Assembly: GCA_008638415.1 (NCBI GenBank)
Contig: ML703345.1
Coordinates: forward strand, 110,231-174,230
Length of the DNA: 64,000 nucleotides
Source of the DNA: Nocardiopsis sinuspersici
Lineage (GTDB): Bacteria; Actinomycetota; Actinomycetes; Streptosporangiales; Streptosporangiaceae
Reading direction: 5' to 3'
The notes under the pieces were generated by a model that had not been told where the DNA came from, ran no database searches, and saw only the letters and a program-made list of their open reading frames with translations. Positions 7,878 through 15,933 of the stretch are shown one piece after another; the first letter of the stretch is position 1; each line of letters opens with the position of its first letter. Position numbers and translations under genes: made by a program.

Positions 7878-8636
7878 ATGAGCGCATCCCACCCCCCGAA
7901 CGTGCCCCCGCGCGGATCGTCCTTCTACGACCTGCCCCGGATGTCCGACCGCTACGGCGAGCACCGCCACGGCGGAGTGTCCAGCCCGAACACGGTGATG
8001 GAGGAGCCCGCGCTCCTGGAGGAGCTGGGGCCGGCCGAGGGGCTGGACGTGCTCGACCTGGGATGCGGTGACGCCGACCTGGGACGGATCCTGCTGGAGG
8101 CGGGGTGCCGGAGCTACCTGGGCGTGGACGGCTCCGCGGCGATGGTGGAGCGGGCCCGCTCCCGCCTGCGGGACACCGGAGGCAGGGTCGAGCGGGCCGA
8201 CATGGAGGAGTTCACCGCCCCGCCGGGCGGTTTCGACCTGGTCGTCTCCCGGATGGCGCTGCACTACGTGGACGACGTCGCCCCGGTGCTCGCCTCGGCG
8301 CGGCGGTGGCTGCGTCCGGGAGGGCGTGTGGTGTTCACGGTTCCACATCCGGTGCTGACCTGCAACGACACCAGTGAAGGCACCGGCGGGCCTCGGCGGG
8401 AATGGGTGGTGGACGGCTACTTCGACACCGGTCCCCGCCGGCGCGTGTGGATGGGAGAGCCGGTGACGTGGTACCACCGCACGGTGGAGGACCATGTGCG
8501 GGCACTGCACGGGGCCGGGTTCGCCCTCACCGCGCTGCGTGAGTGCGCCCCCGCGCGGGAGCTGTTCGGGGCGAAGGAGCAGGAGTACGCGCGCCGCCGG
8601 AGGGTGCCGCTGTTCCTGCTGATCGCCGGGGCCTGA
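7878..8636 (+). CDS. class I SAM-dependent methyltransferase
   Basis: A 252-aa protein with a Rossmann-type methyltransferase core. Motif I is VLDLGCGDADLG, followed by the acidic loop LGVDGSAAMV and by post-motif segments FDLVVSRMALHYV and LRPGGRVVFTV. The substrate is unknown; the C-terminal region has the WYHRTVEDHVRAL pattern typical of small-molecule methyltransferases. The start is ATG 7878, with CGGAG close by and a TAGTGT box 7 nt upstream. The last 72 bp of the gene and 18 bp beyond are repeated in mutated form at 11122-11211, with a small gene island between the copies. Confidence 0.88.
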   Translation: MSASHPPNVPPRGSSFYDLPRMSDRYGEHRHGGVSSPNTVMEEPALLEELGPAEGLDVLDLGCGDADLGRILLEAGCRSYLGVDGSAAMVERARSRLRDTGGRVERADMEEFTAPPGGFDLVVSRMALHYVDDVAPVLASARRWLRPGGRVVFTVPHPVLTCNDTSEGTGGPRREWVVDGYFDTGPRRRVWMGEPVTWYHRTVEDHVRALHGAGFALTALRECAPARELFGAKEQEYARRRRVPLFLLIAGA

Positions 8637-8654
8637 CCCCGCGGAGCGGCGTGT
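8565..8654 (+). repeat. 90-bp direct repeat, left copy (methyltransferase 3' end)
   Basis: This stretch matches 11122-11211 at 86 of 90 positions. It contains the final 24 codons of the methyltransferase (including the stop) plus 18 bp. The 2,467 bp between the copies hold four genes unlike the flanks. Confidence 0.9.
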
Positions 8655-8774
8655 CCGCGAGCGAGGGCCGGGCCTCCCGGACTCGTCCTTCGGGAGAGAG
8701 CGATCGGGAAGTCCGCCGCCTCTCACTCGCCACCGCTTACGCTGGAATCCCACTCCTGCACGGAGGGCGAGCAT

Positions 8775-9977
8775 GTGGCCGAGCACGAAACCCCCAGGCC
8801 CTCGGACGGCGTTGGAGCCCGCGTGGCCCGCGCCAGAAAGCGGAGCGGACTGACGCAGCAGGGACTCGCGCAGCGCACCAGCTACGCCCGCTCCCATATC
8901 GCACAGGTGGAGGCCGGGCACAAGGCCGCCACCCCCGCCTTCATCGCGGCCGTCTCGGATGCGCTCAAGGTGGACATGAGCGAGCTGTACGGGCAGCCCT
9001 ACCGGGGCGACACCCCCTCGACCGACCGTGTCCATCAGGCCATTCCCGATCTGCGCCGCGCCCTGGCATGGTCGGACCTGTCGCCCGAGTTGGAGGGCCC
9101 TCCGCGTCCCCTGAAGGTTTTGGCCAGCGAACTGGAGAACGCCAAACGGCTTCGACGCCTGGCCCGCCACGTGCAGCTCGGGGCGTCCCTCCCAGCGGTC
9201 ATGGAGGAGCTGAGCTTCCACGCGCACGACGCGGACGACCCACGGGTGTGGCGGCTGCTGTCCGACGTCTTCTGCGCGGCCGGAGAGCTGTCCCGCCGCT
9301 TGGGCTACAGCGACCTGGCGGACTCCATGTTCAAGGAGGCGGCTCGCTTCGCCGTGCTCTCGCGAGACCCGCACCTCCCCCTGATCATCACGTGGCGGCG
9401 TGCCCTCGTGCTCATGAACCACGGCGCTCTCACGGCAGCCGTCCGGCTCCTGGAGCGGTGTACGACGATGATCGAGGAGGGACGGCCCGGCGACGTGGAG
9501 GTGTCAGGGGCGCTTTACCTGCGGGCGGCCGTTCTCGCGGGCCGCCTGGGCAACGCTGGGAGTGCCTGGGACCACTTTGAGCAGGCAGCTGAGATCAGCG
9601 CGAGGGCGGGCCGTCCTCATCTGGACGAATACAGCACGTATTTCTCGCCTGCGAACATCCTGATCCACGGCGCGGCGGTGGCGACCGAACTGGGCGACTA
9701 CGACGAGGCGGTCCGGCGTGATGCGGCCATCTCCCTGAATGCACTCAACAGCCTGGCCAGGGAGCGCCGTTCACACCACCTCATCGACATGTCACGCGTC
9801 CACATGGAGCAAGGCCGCAACAAGCAAGCACTCTCGCGGCTCTTGACGGCAGAGCGCGTCGCCCCCCAAATGACCCGCTACCACCCGTTCGCGCGTACCG
9901 TCGCGACCCACCTTCAGGACCGCCACAGGGTCCTCTCCGAAGATCTCAGGGGCCTCGTAGCGCGCATGCGCATCTGA
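8775..9977 (+). CDS. XRE-type HTH regulator with long TPR-like C-terminal domain
   Basis: A 400-aa protein. Residues about 10-65 form an XRE/Cro helix-turn-helix (GARVARARKRSGLTQQGLAQ, then SHIAQVEAGHKA). The remaining 320 residues are helical and Ala/Leu-rich with repeat-like pairs, consistent with TPR-type ligand or peptide sensing. The start is GTG 8775, preceded by GGAGG with 8-nt spacing; an ATG two bases upstream is out of frame. A flavoprotein gene begins 16 bp after the stop. Regulators of this shape are common in actinomycete accessory regions and often sit beside small hypothetical genes. It lies inside the 90-bp-repeat-flanked island and has fewer GC-ending runs than its neighbours. 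Confidence 0.85.
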   Translation: MAEHETPRPSDGVGARVARARKRSGLTQQGLAQRTSYARSHIAQVEAGHKAATPAFIAAVSDALKVDMSELYGQPYRGDTPSTDRVHQAIPDLRRALAWSDLSPELEGPPRPLKVLASELENAKRLRRLARHVQLGASLPAVMEELSFHAHDADDPRVWRLLSDVFCAAGELSRRLGYSDLADSMFKEAARFAVLSRDPHLPLIITWRRALVLMNHGALTAAVRLLERCTTMIEEGRPGDVEVSGALYLRAAVLAGRLGNAGSAWDHFEQAAEISARAGRPHLDEYSTYFSPANILIHGAAVATELGDYDEAVRRDAAISLNALNSLARERRSHHLIDMSRVHMEQGRNKQALSRLLTAERVAPQMTRYHPFARTVATHLQDRHRVLSEDLRGLVARMRI

Positions 9978-9993
9978 CGGCCAGACTGGCCGC

Positions 9994-10500
9994 ATGCGAA
10001 CTCTCTACCTCACGCTCTCCGGCGCGTCCACGACGCCGGAGGAGACCGCCCCCGACCTGGTCCGCCTGCTCCAAGGCGAGGGGTGGCGGGTCGCCGTCCT
10101 GTGTACGCCGACGGGCACCCGCTTCCACGACCTCGACGAACTGGGGGCTCTGACGGAGGAACCGGTGCGCGTGGACTTCCGCCGCCCCGGCACAGGCAGG
10201 AGCCTGCCGCCTCCGGATGCGGTCCTCGCCTGCCCCTGGTCGTTCAACAGCACGAACAAGACGGTGCTCGGCATTACGGACACCTTCGCCGTTGCGCTCG
10301 TCTGCGAGATGATCGGGCGCGGCGTCCCCACGTTCCTGGTCCCCAAGGCCGGGGACGGGCTCTCAGGCCACCCCACCTGGGACGGCAGCCTCCGCCTCCT
10401 GGAGGAGATTCCCCATGTCACCCTCCTGCGCAACCCCGCCCGCAGCCTCCCGGGGTGGCGTCAGGTCGCCGACACCCTCGCCAAGGTGCCCACACCGTGA
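9994..10500 (+). CDS. HFCD-like flavoprotein (PPC-decarboxylase/EpiD fold)
   Basis: A 168-aa protein resembling the homo-oligomeric flavin-containing Cys decarboxylase family (phosphopantothenoylcysteine decarboxylase, EpiD). It starts with a Rossmann-like strand-loop (TLYLTLSGAST), has VLCTPTGTRFHDLDELG where the family carries its N-terminal motif with a His, and PWSFNSTNKTVLGITDTFA where the family has its PASANT-type motif. The later PxMN-type motif is not evident (FLVPKAGDG instead), so decarboxylase activity is uncertain. ATG 9994 is 16 bp after the XRE gene, suggesting one transcript; a CAGACT box also lies 6 nt before the ATG. Confidence 0.75.
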   Translation: MRTLYLTLSGASTTPEETAPDLVRLLQGEGWRVAVLCTPTGTRFHDLDELGALTEEPVRVDFRRPGTGRSLPPPDAVLACPWSFNSTNKTVLGITDTFAVALVCEMIGRGVPTFLVPKAGDGLSGHPTWDGSLRLLEEIPHVTLLRNPARSLPGWRQVADTLAKVPTP

Positions 10501-10620
10501 AGGGGTACGTGTCTCGAAGGGCGTACATGAGGTGTACGCCCTCGGCTTGCCTGACCTTGGGAGACGAGGATGTTCCATCTTGGAACAGTGCGCCCCCTTG
10601 ACGGATCCACCATCGCTCTC

Positions 10621-10869
10621 ATGGACTCTACGACTCCTCAGCGTGACCAGAACGAGCTGGACAGGCTGAACCGCGAGTACCCGGGCTGGAGGGTGTGGCG
10701 CAGCCGGAACGGTGACGTGCTCTCCGGCTGGGTGGCGACCAACCTCAACCCCCACAGCACCTTCGACCCCACGTTGCACGGCGACACCGCCGAGCAGCTT
10801 GAGCGGCTCCTCAAGTGCCCGCCCCACCGCATCGGCAGGCCGCTTCGTGAGGGCGAGGTGGCGTTGTGA
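10621..10869 (+). CDS. small hypothetical protein, first of a coupled pair
   Basis: An 82-aa soluble protein that I do not recognise as a named family. It opens with an acidic/polar helix (NELDRLNREYPGWRVWRSRNG) that resembles the short YPGWxVxRS proteins often found near XRE regulators in actinomycetes. It has one Cys near the C-terminus. I chose ATG 10621; a further in-frame ATG at 10570 would add 17 residues. Its stop overlaps the GTG of the next gene (GTGA), which indicates translational coupling. Confidence 0.6.
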   Translation: MDSTTPQRDQNELDRLNREYPGWRVWRSRNGDVLSGWVATNLNPHSTFDPTLHGDTAEQLERLLKCPPHRIGRPLREGEVAL

Positions 10870-11114
10870 GGCAGTCACGTAAGGGCCTCCAGCTCACCCC
10901 CGAGCAGAGGAGGGCCCTCGACCTCGTCCGGCCCCACGTGGACCAGCTCGACGCCGAGTTCGGCGACACCTGGGACATCGGACCGTGCCACCCCTGGAAC
11001 GGGACCGTTGAGCGGCTGTACGCCACGCGGCGGGTGCCCGTTCCCGGCGAGCTGAGCGCCCTGAGCGCGCGCACGGTGGGCGAGCTTCGCGCCAAGCTGC
11101 GCGAGCGCTCCTGA
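10866..11114 (+). CDS. small hypothetical protein, second of a coupled pair
   Basis: An 82-aa protein of unknown function. The GTG start at 10866 overlaps the TGA of the upstream small gene, so the two are probably made together. The sequence has a basic N-terminus (RQSRKGLQLTPEQRRALDLV), a central segment FGDTWDIGPCHPWNGTVERL, and a basic C-terminal helix. No signal peptide or membrane segment is visible. The right copy of the 90-bp repeat begins 8 bp after its stop, marking the edge of the island. Confidence 0.6.
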   Translation: MRQSRKGLQLTPEQRRALDLVRPHVDQLDAEFGDTWDIGPCHPWNGTVERLYATRRVPVPGELSALSARTVGELRAKLRERS

Positions 11115-11121
11115 ACGAGAC

Positions 11122-11211
11122 TTCGGGGCGAAGGAGTAGGAGTACGCACGCCGCCGGAGGATGCCGCTGTTCCTGCTGCTCGCCGGGGCCTGACCCCGCG
11201 GAGCGGCGTGT
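11122..11211 (+). pseudogene. 90-bp direct repeat, right copy: orphan 3' end of a methyltransferase gene
   Basis: It matches 8565-8654 at 86/90 positions. In the inherited frame it reads FGAKE, a TAG stop (CAG in the left copy), then EYARRRMPLFLLLAGA and the normal TGA. The other changes are one synonymous, one Val-to-Met and one Ile-to-Leu. It therefore looks like the tail of a diverged gene copy left behind, not a gene. No RBS or start precedes it. Confidence 0.85.
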
Positions 11212-11253
11212 TCGCCGAAGGCGCTCGCGCGGCCCCCGGCGAACACGTGCCGC
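11203..11253. terminator. hairpin between converging genes
   Basis: GCGGCGTGTTCGCCG (11203-11217) pairs with CGGCGAACACG-TG-CCGC (11237-11253), with a 2-nt bulge. The left arm begins in the right repeat copy. It sits between the small ORF ending at 11114 and the convergent MetE-like gene ending at 11276, so it can serve both strands. Confidence 0.5.
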
Positions 11254-11275
11254 GTCCCCGCGGCGGAGGCCGGAC

Positions 11276-12394
11276 CTACCCCCAGACCTCCTGGGCGGTC
11301 TCCACGATCAGCCGCAGCTTGGCGACCTGCTCGTCGTAGGTCAGGTCGTTGCCCTCGAAGGTGGAGGAGAACCCGCACTGGGGGGACAGGCACAGCTGCT
11401 CCAGCGGGATGTGGCGGCTGGCCTGCTCGATGCGCCGCTTGAGCTCGTCCTTGCTCTCCAGTTCACCCCTCTTCGTGGTGACCAGGCCCAGCACCACGTA
11501 CTTGCCCTCGGGGACGAAGCGCAGCGGTTCGAAGCCGCCCGAGCGCTCGTCGTCGAACTCCAGGAAGAACCCGTCCACGTCCAGCTCGTTGAACAGCTCC
11601 TCGGCCACGTAGTCGTAGCCGCCGCGCGCCACCCACGAGGAGCGGAAGTTGCCCCGGCACATGTGCGTGGTCACGTTCATGCCCTCGGGCCGGTCGGCCA
11701 GGGCGGCGTTCATCTGACGGATGTAGCGCACGTGCAGCTGGTCGCTGTCGTCGCCGCGCTCGTCGAGCATCCCGCGCTGGCCGGGGTCGTTGAGGTAGGC
11801 CAGGCTGGTGTCGTCCAGTTGCAGGTAGGTGCAGCCCAGCTCGCCCAGCGCGCGGATCTGCGCCGCGTAGGCCGCCGACAGGTCCGCCCAGAACTCCTCC
11901 TGGTCGGGGTAGACCTGCGGGTCGATGGAGGCCGAACCGCCGCGGTAGTGCACCATGCTCGGCGAGGGGATGGTCAGCTTGGGGGTGTTCTGGGTGACCG
12001 TCTGGCGCAGGAAGGTGAACGCCTCGGCGAAGATGGGCCGCTCGAAGCGGATCCTGTCGGCGATCCGCAGCCCCGAGGGGGTGAACTCGATGTCGCCCTG
12101 GTCGTTGTGGAAGGTGACCGTCAGCTCGTCCTGGACCTTGGACACACCGCCCAACTGGTAGATGAAGTCCATGTGCCAGGAGGCCCGGCGGAACTCGCCG
12201 TCGGTCGCCGACCGCAGCCCCACCTCCTCCTGCATGCGCACGACCTCGCGAACGGACTCGTCCTCGACCTCGCGCAGTCGATCGTCGCCGATCTCACCTC
12301 TGGCGTGGTCGTCGCGCGCACGCAGCAGCTTCTCGGGGCGCAGGAGGCTGCCGACGTGGTCGGCCCGGTAGGGCGGTTGGGACTTGGGTGCCAT
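11276..12394 (-). CDS. MetE C-terminal-like (cobalamin-independent methionine synthase family) protein
   Basis: A 372-aa UROD/MetE-fold protein like YxjG/YxjH, corresponding to the catalytic C-terminal half of MetE only. It starts with RADHVGSLLRP, contains ATDGEFRR and YLQLDD, and has the zinc ligands expected for the family in THMCRGN (His, Cys) and in LCLSPQCGFSS (Cys). Full MetE is about 750 aa, so the folate-domain half is absent. Short forms use other methyl donors or move methylthio groups; the true substrate is not known. It is the last gene of a minus-strand run after benzoylformate decarboxylase (123-bp gap). Confidence 0.88.
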   Translation of the reverse strand: MAPKSQPPYRADHVGSLLRPEKLLRARDDHARGEIGDDRLREVEDESVREVVRMQEEVGLRSATDGEFRRASWHMDFIYQLGGVSKVQDELTVTFHNDQGDIEFTPSGLRIADRIRFERPIFAEAFTFLRQTVTQNTPKLTIPSPSMVHYRGGSASIDPQVYPDQEEFWADLSAAYAAQIRALGELGCTYLQLDDTSLAYLNDPGQRGMLDERGDDSDQLHVRYIRQMNAALADRPEGMNVTTHMCRGNFRSSWVARGGYDYVAEELFNELDVDGFFLEFDDERSGGFEPLRFVPEGKYVVLGLVTTKRGELESKDELKRRIEQASRHIPLEQLCLSPQCGFSSTFEGNDLTYDEQVAKLRLIVETAQEVWG

Positions 12395-12517
12395 GTGGAC
12401 TTCGACTTCCCTTCGGATGCGGGTGGTGTTCGTCGGTTCTCGGTCGCGGGGACGTGGGAGGCGTCGGTCCGCAGATGCGTCCTTCCCCGGTCACCGGGGC
12501 CGGAGAACATCGCGGTC

Positions 12518-14161
12518 TCAGGGCTGGAACGCGGGATCCGGTGCGACGGTGACGTCGAGGACCAGGGGTTCCTCCCGCTCGGCCAGGCCGGGCACGGTCT
12601 CCTCCAGGACCCGGCACAGTTCGGCGTGGGTACGGACCCGCACCGCGGGGCAGCCCAGCCCGCTGGCCAGGGCGGCCAGGGACACCTCGGGGAAGGCGGG
12701 CCAGGGCGGTTTGCCGCCGCCGCTGCCACCGTTTTCGGCGAGGCGGTCCATGACCGCGTAACGGCCGTTGGAGAGCACCACGAACAGCACTCCGGCCCGG
12801 TAGCGTGCGGCGCTCCACAGTGCCTGCACCTGGTAGAGGGCGGACCCGTCCCCCACGACCGCCACCACCGGGCGTTTCGGGGCGGCCATGCGCACACCGG
12901 TCGCGGCGGGCAGCGCGAAGCCCAGCCCGCCCATGGCCGCGGACAGGAAGCCCAGGGGCGCCCGGGCGGGCAGCAGCCGGTGCAGTTGGGGGCGGCTGGA
13001 GGGGGTCTCCTCCACCACGACCGTGTCCGGTGTGATCCGCCGTGCCAGCTCCCGTAGGACGTGCGCGGCGCGCAGCGGCTCTCCCGGCTCCGGGGGAGCC
13101 GACTCCTCGGAAGCCGCCACGGGGGCCGCCGCCCGGGCACCGGCGCGGGAACGCCCGCGCACCAGGGTGGCGACCACGGCGGTGAAGGACGCGACCGGTG
13201 CGAGGACGGCCAACTCGACGGGACCGCGATGGACCTCCTCCGGATCCTGCGAGATCACCGCCAGCCGGGTGCCGGGGTCCACGAGAGGGCCGTCGGCGTA
13301 GACGTACTGGCGCAGGACCGGTGCGCCCACCGCGAGCACCGCGTCATGCCCCCGCAGCGCCCGGCGCAGCCGGGAGCGCTCGGCGGGCAGGTGTCCTGCG
13401 AACAGGGGGTGGTCCTGGGGGAAGCCGGCGCGCGCTCCGAAGCTCTCCTGGTACACGGGCGTCCCCAGGCGTTCGGCGAGGGTGGTCAGGGCCCGCCATG
13501 CGGGGGCGCCGTCGGCACCCGCGCCCACCACCAGGGCCGGGTCGGTCGCCGCGTCCAGGAACGCGGCGACCTCGGCGGCCGCGGGGTCGTCGGCGGCCAC
13601 GTGGGCGGGACGGGCGACCCGTACCGGCGCGTCGCCGGAGCGGTCGGGGCCGGCCGGTCGCTCCCAGTCGTCCATACAGACCACGACCAGGACCGGGCCC
13701 GACCCGTGCACGGCCTGGTGGTGGGCGCGCACGATCGCTCCGGGCACGTCCTGGGCGCGCACGGGTCGGTGGACGGCGACGGGGTAGTCCCCGGCCAGCC
13801 CCTCCAGCCTCCCGGCGAGGAAGGGCTCCTGGGCCAGGTGGCGGCGGTCCTGCTGGCCGACCAGGACCACGAGCGGCGCACGGTTGACGCGTGCCGTGGC
13901 CAGTGCGCCGACGGCGTTGCCGAGCCCGGCGGTGGTGTGCATCTGTACCAGCGCCGGGCGCTCGCGAGCCAGGGCCCAGCCGGTGGCCATGCCCACCACC
14001 GACCCCTCGTGCAGTGCCAGGACGAAGTCGATGTCGTCGGGCAGGTCCACGAGGAAGGGGACCTCGGTGGAGCCGGGGTTGGCGAAGAGCGTGGTCAGCC
14101 CCAGCTCGCGCATGAGGTCCAGGGTCCGCTCGCGGACCGTGGGGCCGGTCTGGTCGGGCAC
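12518..14161 (-). CDS. mdlC: ThDP-dependent decarboxylase, benzoylformate decarboxylase type
   Basis: A 547-aa thiamine-diphosphate enzyme with the usual three domains: N-terminal PYR domain (ANPGSTEVPFL, HEGSVVGMATGWAL with the catalytic Glu region near 50), central domain, and C-terminal PP domain (GDGSALYQVQALWSA followed by NGRYAVMDRL). The segment LVVLVGQQDRRHL is typical of benzoylformate decarboxylases. The reaction would turn benzoylformate (or a similar 2-oxo acid) into the aldehyde. I chose GTG 14161 because AGAAGGA lies just upstream; a longer start at 14194 adds 11 unlikely residues. It follows the substrate-binding lipoprotein gene by 58 bp. Confidence 0.85.
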   Translation of the reverse strand: MPDQTGPTVRERTLDLMRELGLTTLFANPGSTEVPFLVDLPDDIDFVLALHEGSVVGMATGWALARERPALVQMHTTAGLGNAVGALATARVNRAPLVVLVGQQDRRHLAQEPFLAGRLEGLAGDYPVAVHRPVRAQDVPGAIVRAHHQAVHGSGPVLVVVCMDDWERPAGPDRSGDAPVRVARPAHVAADDPAAAEVAAFLDAATDPALVVGAGADGAPAWRALTTLAERLGTPVYQESFGARAGFPQDHPLFAGHLPAERSRLRRALRGHDAVLAVGAPVLRQYVYADGPLVDPGTRLAVISQDPEEVHRGPVELAVLAPVASFTAVVATLVRGRSRAGARAAAPVAASEESAPPEPGEPLRAAHVLRELARRITPDTVVVEETPSSRPQLHRLLPARAPLGFLSAAMGGLGFALPAATGVRMAAPKRPVVAVVGDGSALYQVQALWSAARYRAGVLFVVLSNGRYAVMDRLAENGGSGGGKPPWPAFPEVSLAALASGLGCPAVRVRTHAELCRVLEETVPGLAEREEPLVLDVTVAPDPAFQP

Positions 14162-14219
14162 GTCTTTCCTTCTGGTGGTGCTGGTGGGGCGCACGGCGCG
14201 GCCCTGGATCAGGAGGCCC

Positions 14220-15170
14220 TCACTGGTACAGCGCCTCCAGGTCCGCCTCGCTCTCGATGAGCCCGTCCTGGAGCATGAGGTCGGCCAGGACGCCGACGGA
14301 CTCCTTGTCGACCTCCGCGGGCCAGCGGGGCAGGCGGAGCTGGTCCAGCAGGGCCTGGTCGATCTCGGTGTAGGTGGGGACGATCCGGCGGACCTCGTCG
14401 GGGTTGTCCTGGGCGTAGGCCAGGGACTCGCGTAGCGCGGCCTCGACGTCGGCGATCAGTTCGGGGTCCTGGTCGAGCATCCTCTCGGAGGTGAAGTAGG
14501 CCGCCACGGTGAGGTCGGGGTGGGTGTCGACGAGGTTGGAGGCGATCTCGCGGTGCCCGGCCTCGGCGGCCATGGTGGTGAAGGGTTCGACCAGCCAGAT
14601 CGCGTCCACCTGCTCGTTCTCCAGGGCGGGCACCATGTCGGGCAGGCCCATCTCGACGAACTCGACGCTGGAGGGGTCGCCTCCGGCCTTGCGGACGGAC
14701 TGGCGGACGGTGGTGTCACCGATGTTCTTGAGGTTGTTGGCGGCGACCGTCATGCCCTCCAGGTCGGCGGCGTCCTGGACGGGGCTGTCGTCCAGGACGA
14801 ACACCGCGCTGAAGTCGGCGCCCTGCTCGCCGTTGGAGGCCACGCCGTTGGAGAAGATCTTCAGGGGCAGGCCCTGGTCGCGGGCGACCATGACCGAGAC
14901 GACGTTGCCGAAGGCGAACTCGAAGTTGCCGCTGATCACGCCGGGGATGGCGGCGGCACCGCCGGAGCCCGGCTGGATTTCCAGGTCGATGCCGCGGTCG
15001 GAGAAGAATCCCTGTTCGACTCCCAGGTGGAGCGGGGCCACGTCCACGATGGGGATCGCGCCGGCGGTCACCTGTCGTAGTCCGTCTCCCTCCCCTTCCT
15101 CGGCACCGCCGCAGGCCGTGGCCGGGACAAGCACGGCTATGCCGAGGAGGGCTGTCAACTGTCGGCGCAT
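14220..15170 (-). CDS. ABC transporter substrate-binding lipoprotein (NitT/TauT, NMT1-like)
   Basis: A 316-aa periplasm-side binding protein. The start MRRQLTALLGIAVLVPATACGG is a lipoprotein signal with lipobox PATAC; ATG 15170 has GGAGA 5 nt upstream. The mature part follows the NMT1/SsuA pattern (VTAGAIPIVDVAPLHLGVEQ, then GVISGNFEFAFGN). It heads a minus-strand run with benzoylformate decarboxylase and a MetE-like protein, so its ligand could be an aromatic 2-oxo acid or a sulfur compound (inference). No permease or ATPase gene is adjacent, so its transport partners must lie elsewhere. Confidence 0.88.
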   Translation of the reverse strand: MRRQLTALLGIAVLVPATACGGAEEGEGDGLRQVTAGAIPIVDVAPLHLGVEQGFFSDRGIDLEIQPGSGGAAAIPGVISGNFEFAFGNVVSVMVARDQGLPLKIFSNGVASNGEQGADFSAVFVLDDSPVQDAADLEGMTVAANNLKNIGDTTVRQSVRKAGGDPSSVEFVEMGLPDMVPALENEQVDAIWLVEPFTTMAAEAGHREIASNLVDTHPDLTVAAYFTSERMLDQDPELIADVEAALRESLAYAQDNPDEVRRIVPTYTEIDQALLDQLRLPRWPAEVDKESVGVLADLMLQDGLIESEADLEALYQ

Positions 15171-15281
15171 CTGTGTCTCCTGAGTCGGTCGGCGGTCGGG
15201 AAGGGGGGTCGCTGACCCGACGGTCGGTGTGGACCAGGACGGGGCGCCCGAACCTCGCGACAACCCATGGATGTACGTTTT

Positions 15282-15307
15282 GCGAACAATTGTGCTTTAG
15301 GCGAACA
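15282..15307 (-). promoter_or_regulatory. direct repeats upstream of the binding-protein operon
   Basis: GCGAACA occurs at 15282-15288 and 15301-15307, 19 bp apart, each followed by a TG. They lie in the only AT-richer stretch between the lipoprotein gene and the SnoaL-like gene, about 115 bp before the lipoprotein start. A two-site operator or part of the promoter is plausible; the regulator is not known. Confidence 0.35.
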
Positions 15308-15372
15308 TAAGTGATCCAGTTCACCGGGTCAAGGCCGCTTTTCCCGCCTCTCGCCGCCGTCTCCCCCACTGG

Positions 15373-15795
15373 TCAGGGGACGGGAGTGCCCTGGTGGTAG
15401 TAGATCCGCCACGTGCCGTCCGCGCCCCGGCGCCACAACGAACTGCGCCGGGCACGGGTGCCGTCGACCTCGGTGGCATAGGTCAGGTGCACCAGGTCCG
15501 GAGCGAGCAGCCTGCCCACCATGTCGCTGACCCGCACCCGGCCGCGCCCCGGCCCGGTCTTCCCCGCCTCGGCCTCCGGCCCGGCGGCCCCCGAGGAAGC
15601 GTCCATGGTGGCCAGCTCCGCCAGCATCGACGTCCGGTCCCAGTGCCTGCCCGACTTGCCGACCTCGGTGAACTCGGCGTCCAACAGCTCCGCGGCGAGC
15701 CTGCGTGAGGCGCGCACGCGGGGCTCCAACAGCATCAGCTCCCCCTCGATCACCCGCTGGACCGCCTCGCCCGCCCCGTCCCCGCTCCCGCACAT
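15373..15795 (-). CDS. SnoaL-like / DUF4440 (NTF2-fold) protein
   Basis: A 140-aa protein of the cone-shaped NTF2-like fold. The pattern VIEGELMLLEPRVRASRRLA, LLDAEFTEVGKSGRHWDR and a C-terminal SSLWRRGADGTWRIYYHQGTP is typical of DUF4440 proteins (short stress or ligand-binding proteins, function usually unknown). I chose ATG 15795, with GGAGA 5 nt upstream; a longer start would add 20 Cys-rich residues outside the family. The gene stands alone, divergent from the nucleotidase. Confidence 0.8.
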   Translation of the reverse strand: MCGSGDGAGEAVQRVIEGELMLLEPRVRASRRLAAELLDAEFTEVGKSGRHWDRTSMLAELATMDASSGAAGPEAEAGKTGPGRGRVRVSDMVGRLLAPDLVHLTYATEVDGTRARRSSLWRRGADGTWRIYYHQGTPVP

Positions 15796-15819
15796 GCCCG
15801 TCTCCCTGCACGGTTGTCC

Positions 15820-15843
15820 GGTGCACGCCGGTGAACGTGCACC
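15820..15843. promoter_or_regulatory. inverted repeat with GTTCACC core before the nucleotidase gene
   Basis: GGTGCAC (15820-15826) and GTGCACC (15837-15843) are perfect inverted arms around a 10-nt spacer that contains GGTGAAC, the reverse complement of the PHO-box core GTTCACC. It could be a dyad operator or a reverse-strand PHO box with about 10-bp repeats. A phosphate link would fit the downstream nucleotidase, but the evidence is thin. Confidence 0.3.
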
Positions 15844-15933
15844 GATTGTTAACACCTGACCGGTTCCGCGCTCCTTGGCGCCTTACTAGCCTGTGGGAGT
15901 TTCACCCACCCCCGCCACCCCCAGGAGACACAC

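Noticed and set aside
8655-11121. Classical integrative element or prophage
   Set aside because: There is a flanking repeat but no integrase, excisionase, replication or phage gene, so I call it only a repeat-flanked island.
11411-13057. 548-aa plus-strand frame across the MetE-like and decarboxylase genes
   Set aside because: Composition is antisense-like (Val/Gly/His/Gln-rich) and it opposes two clear enzyme genes.
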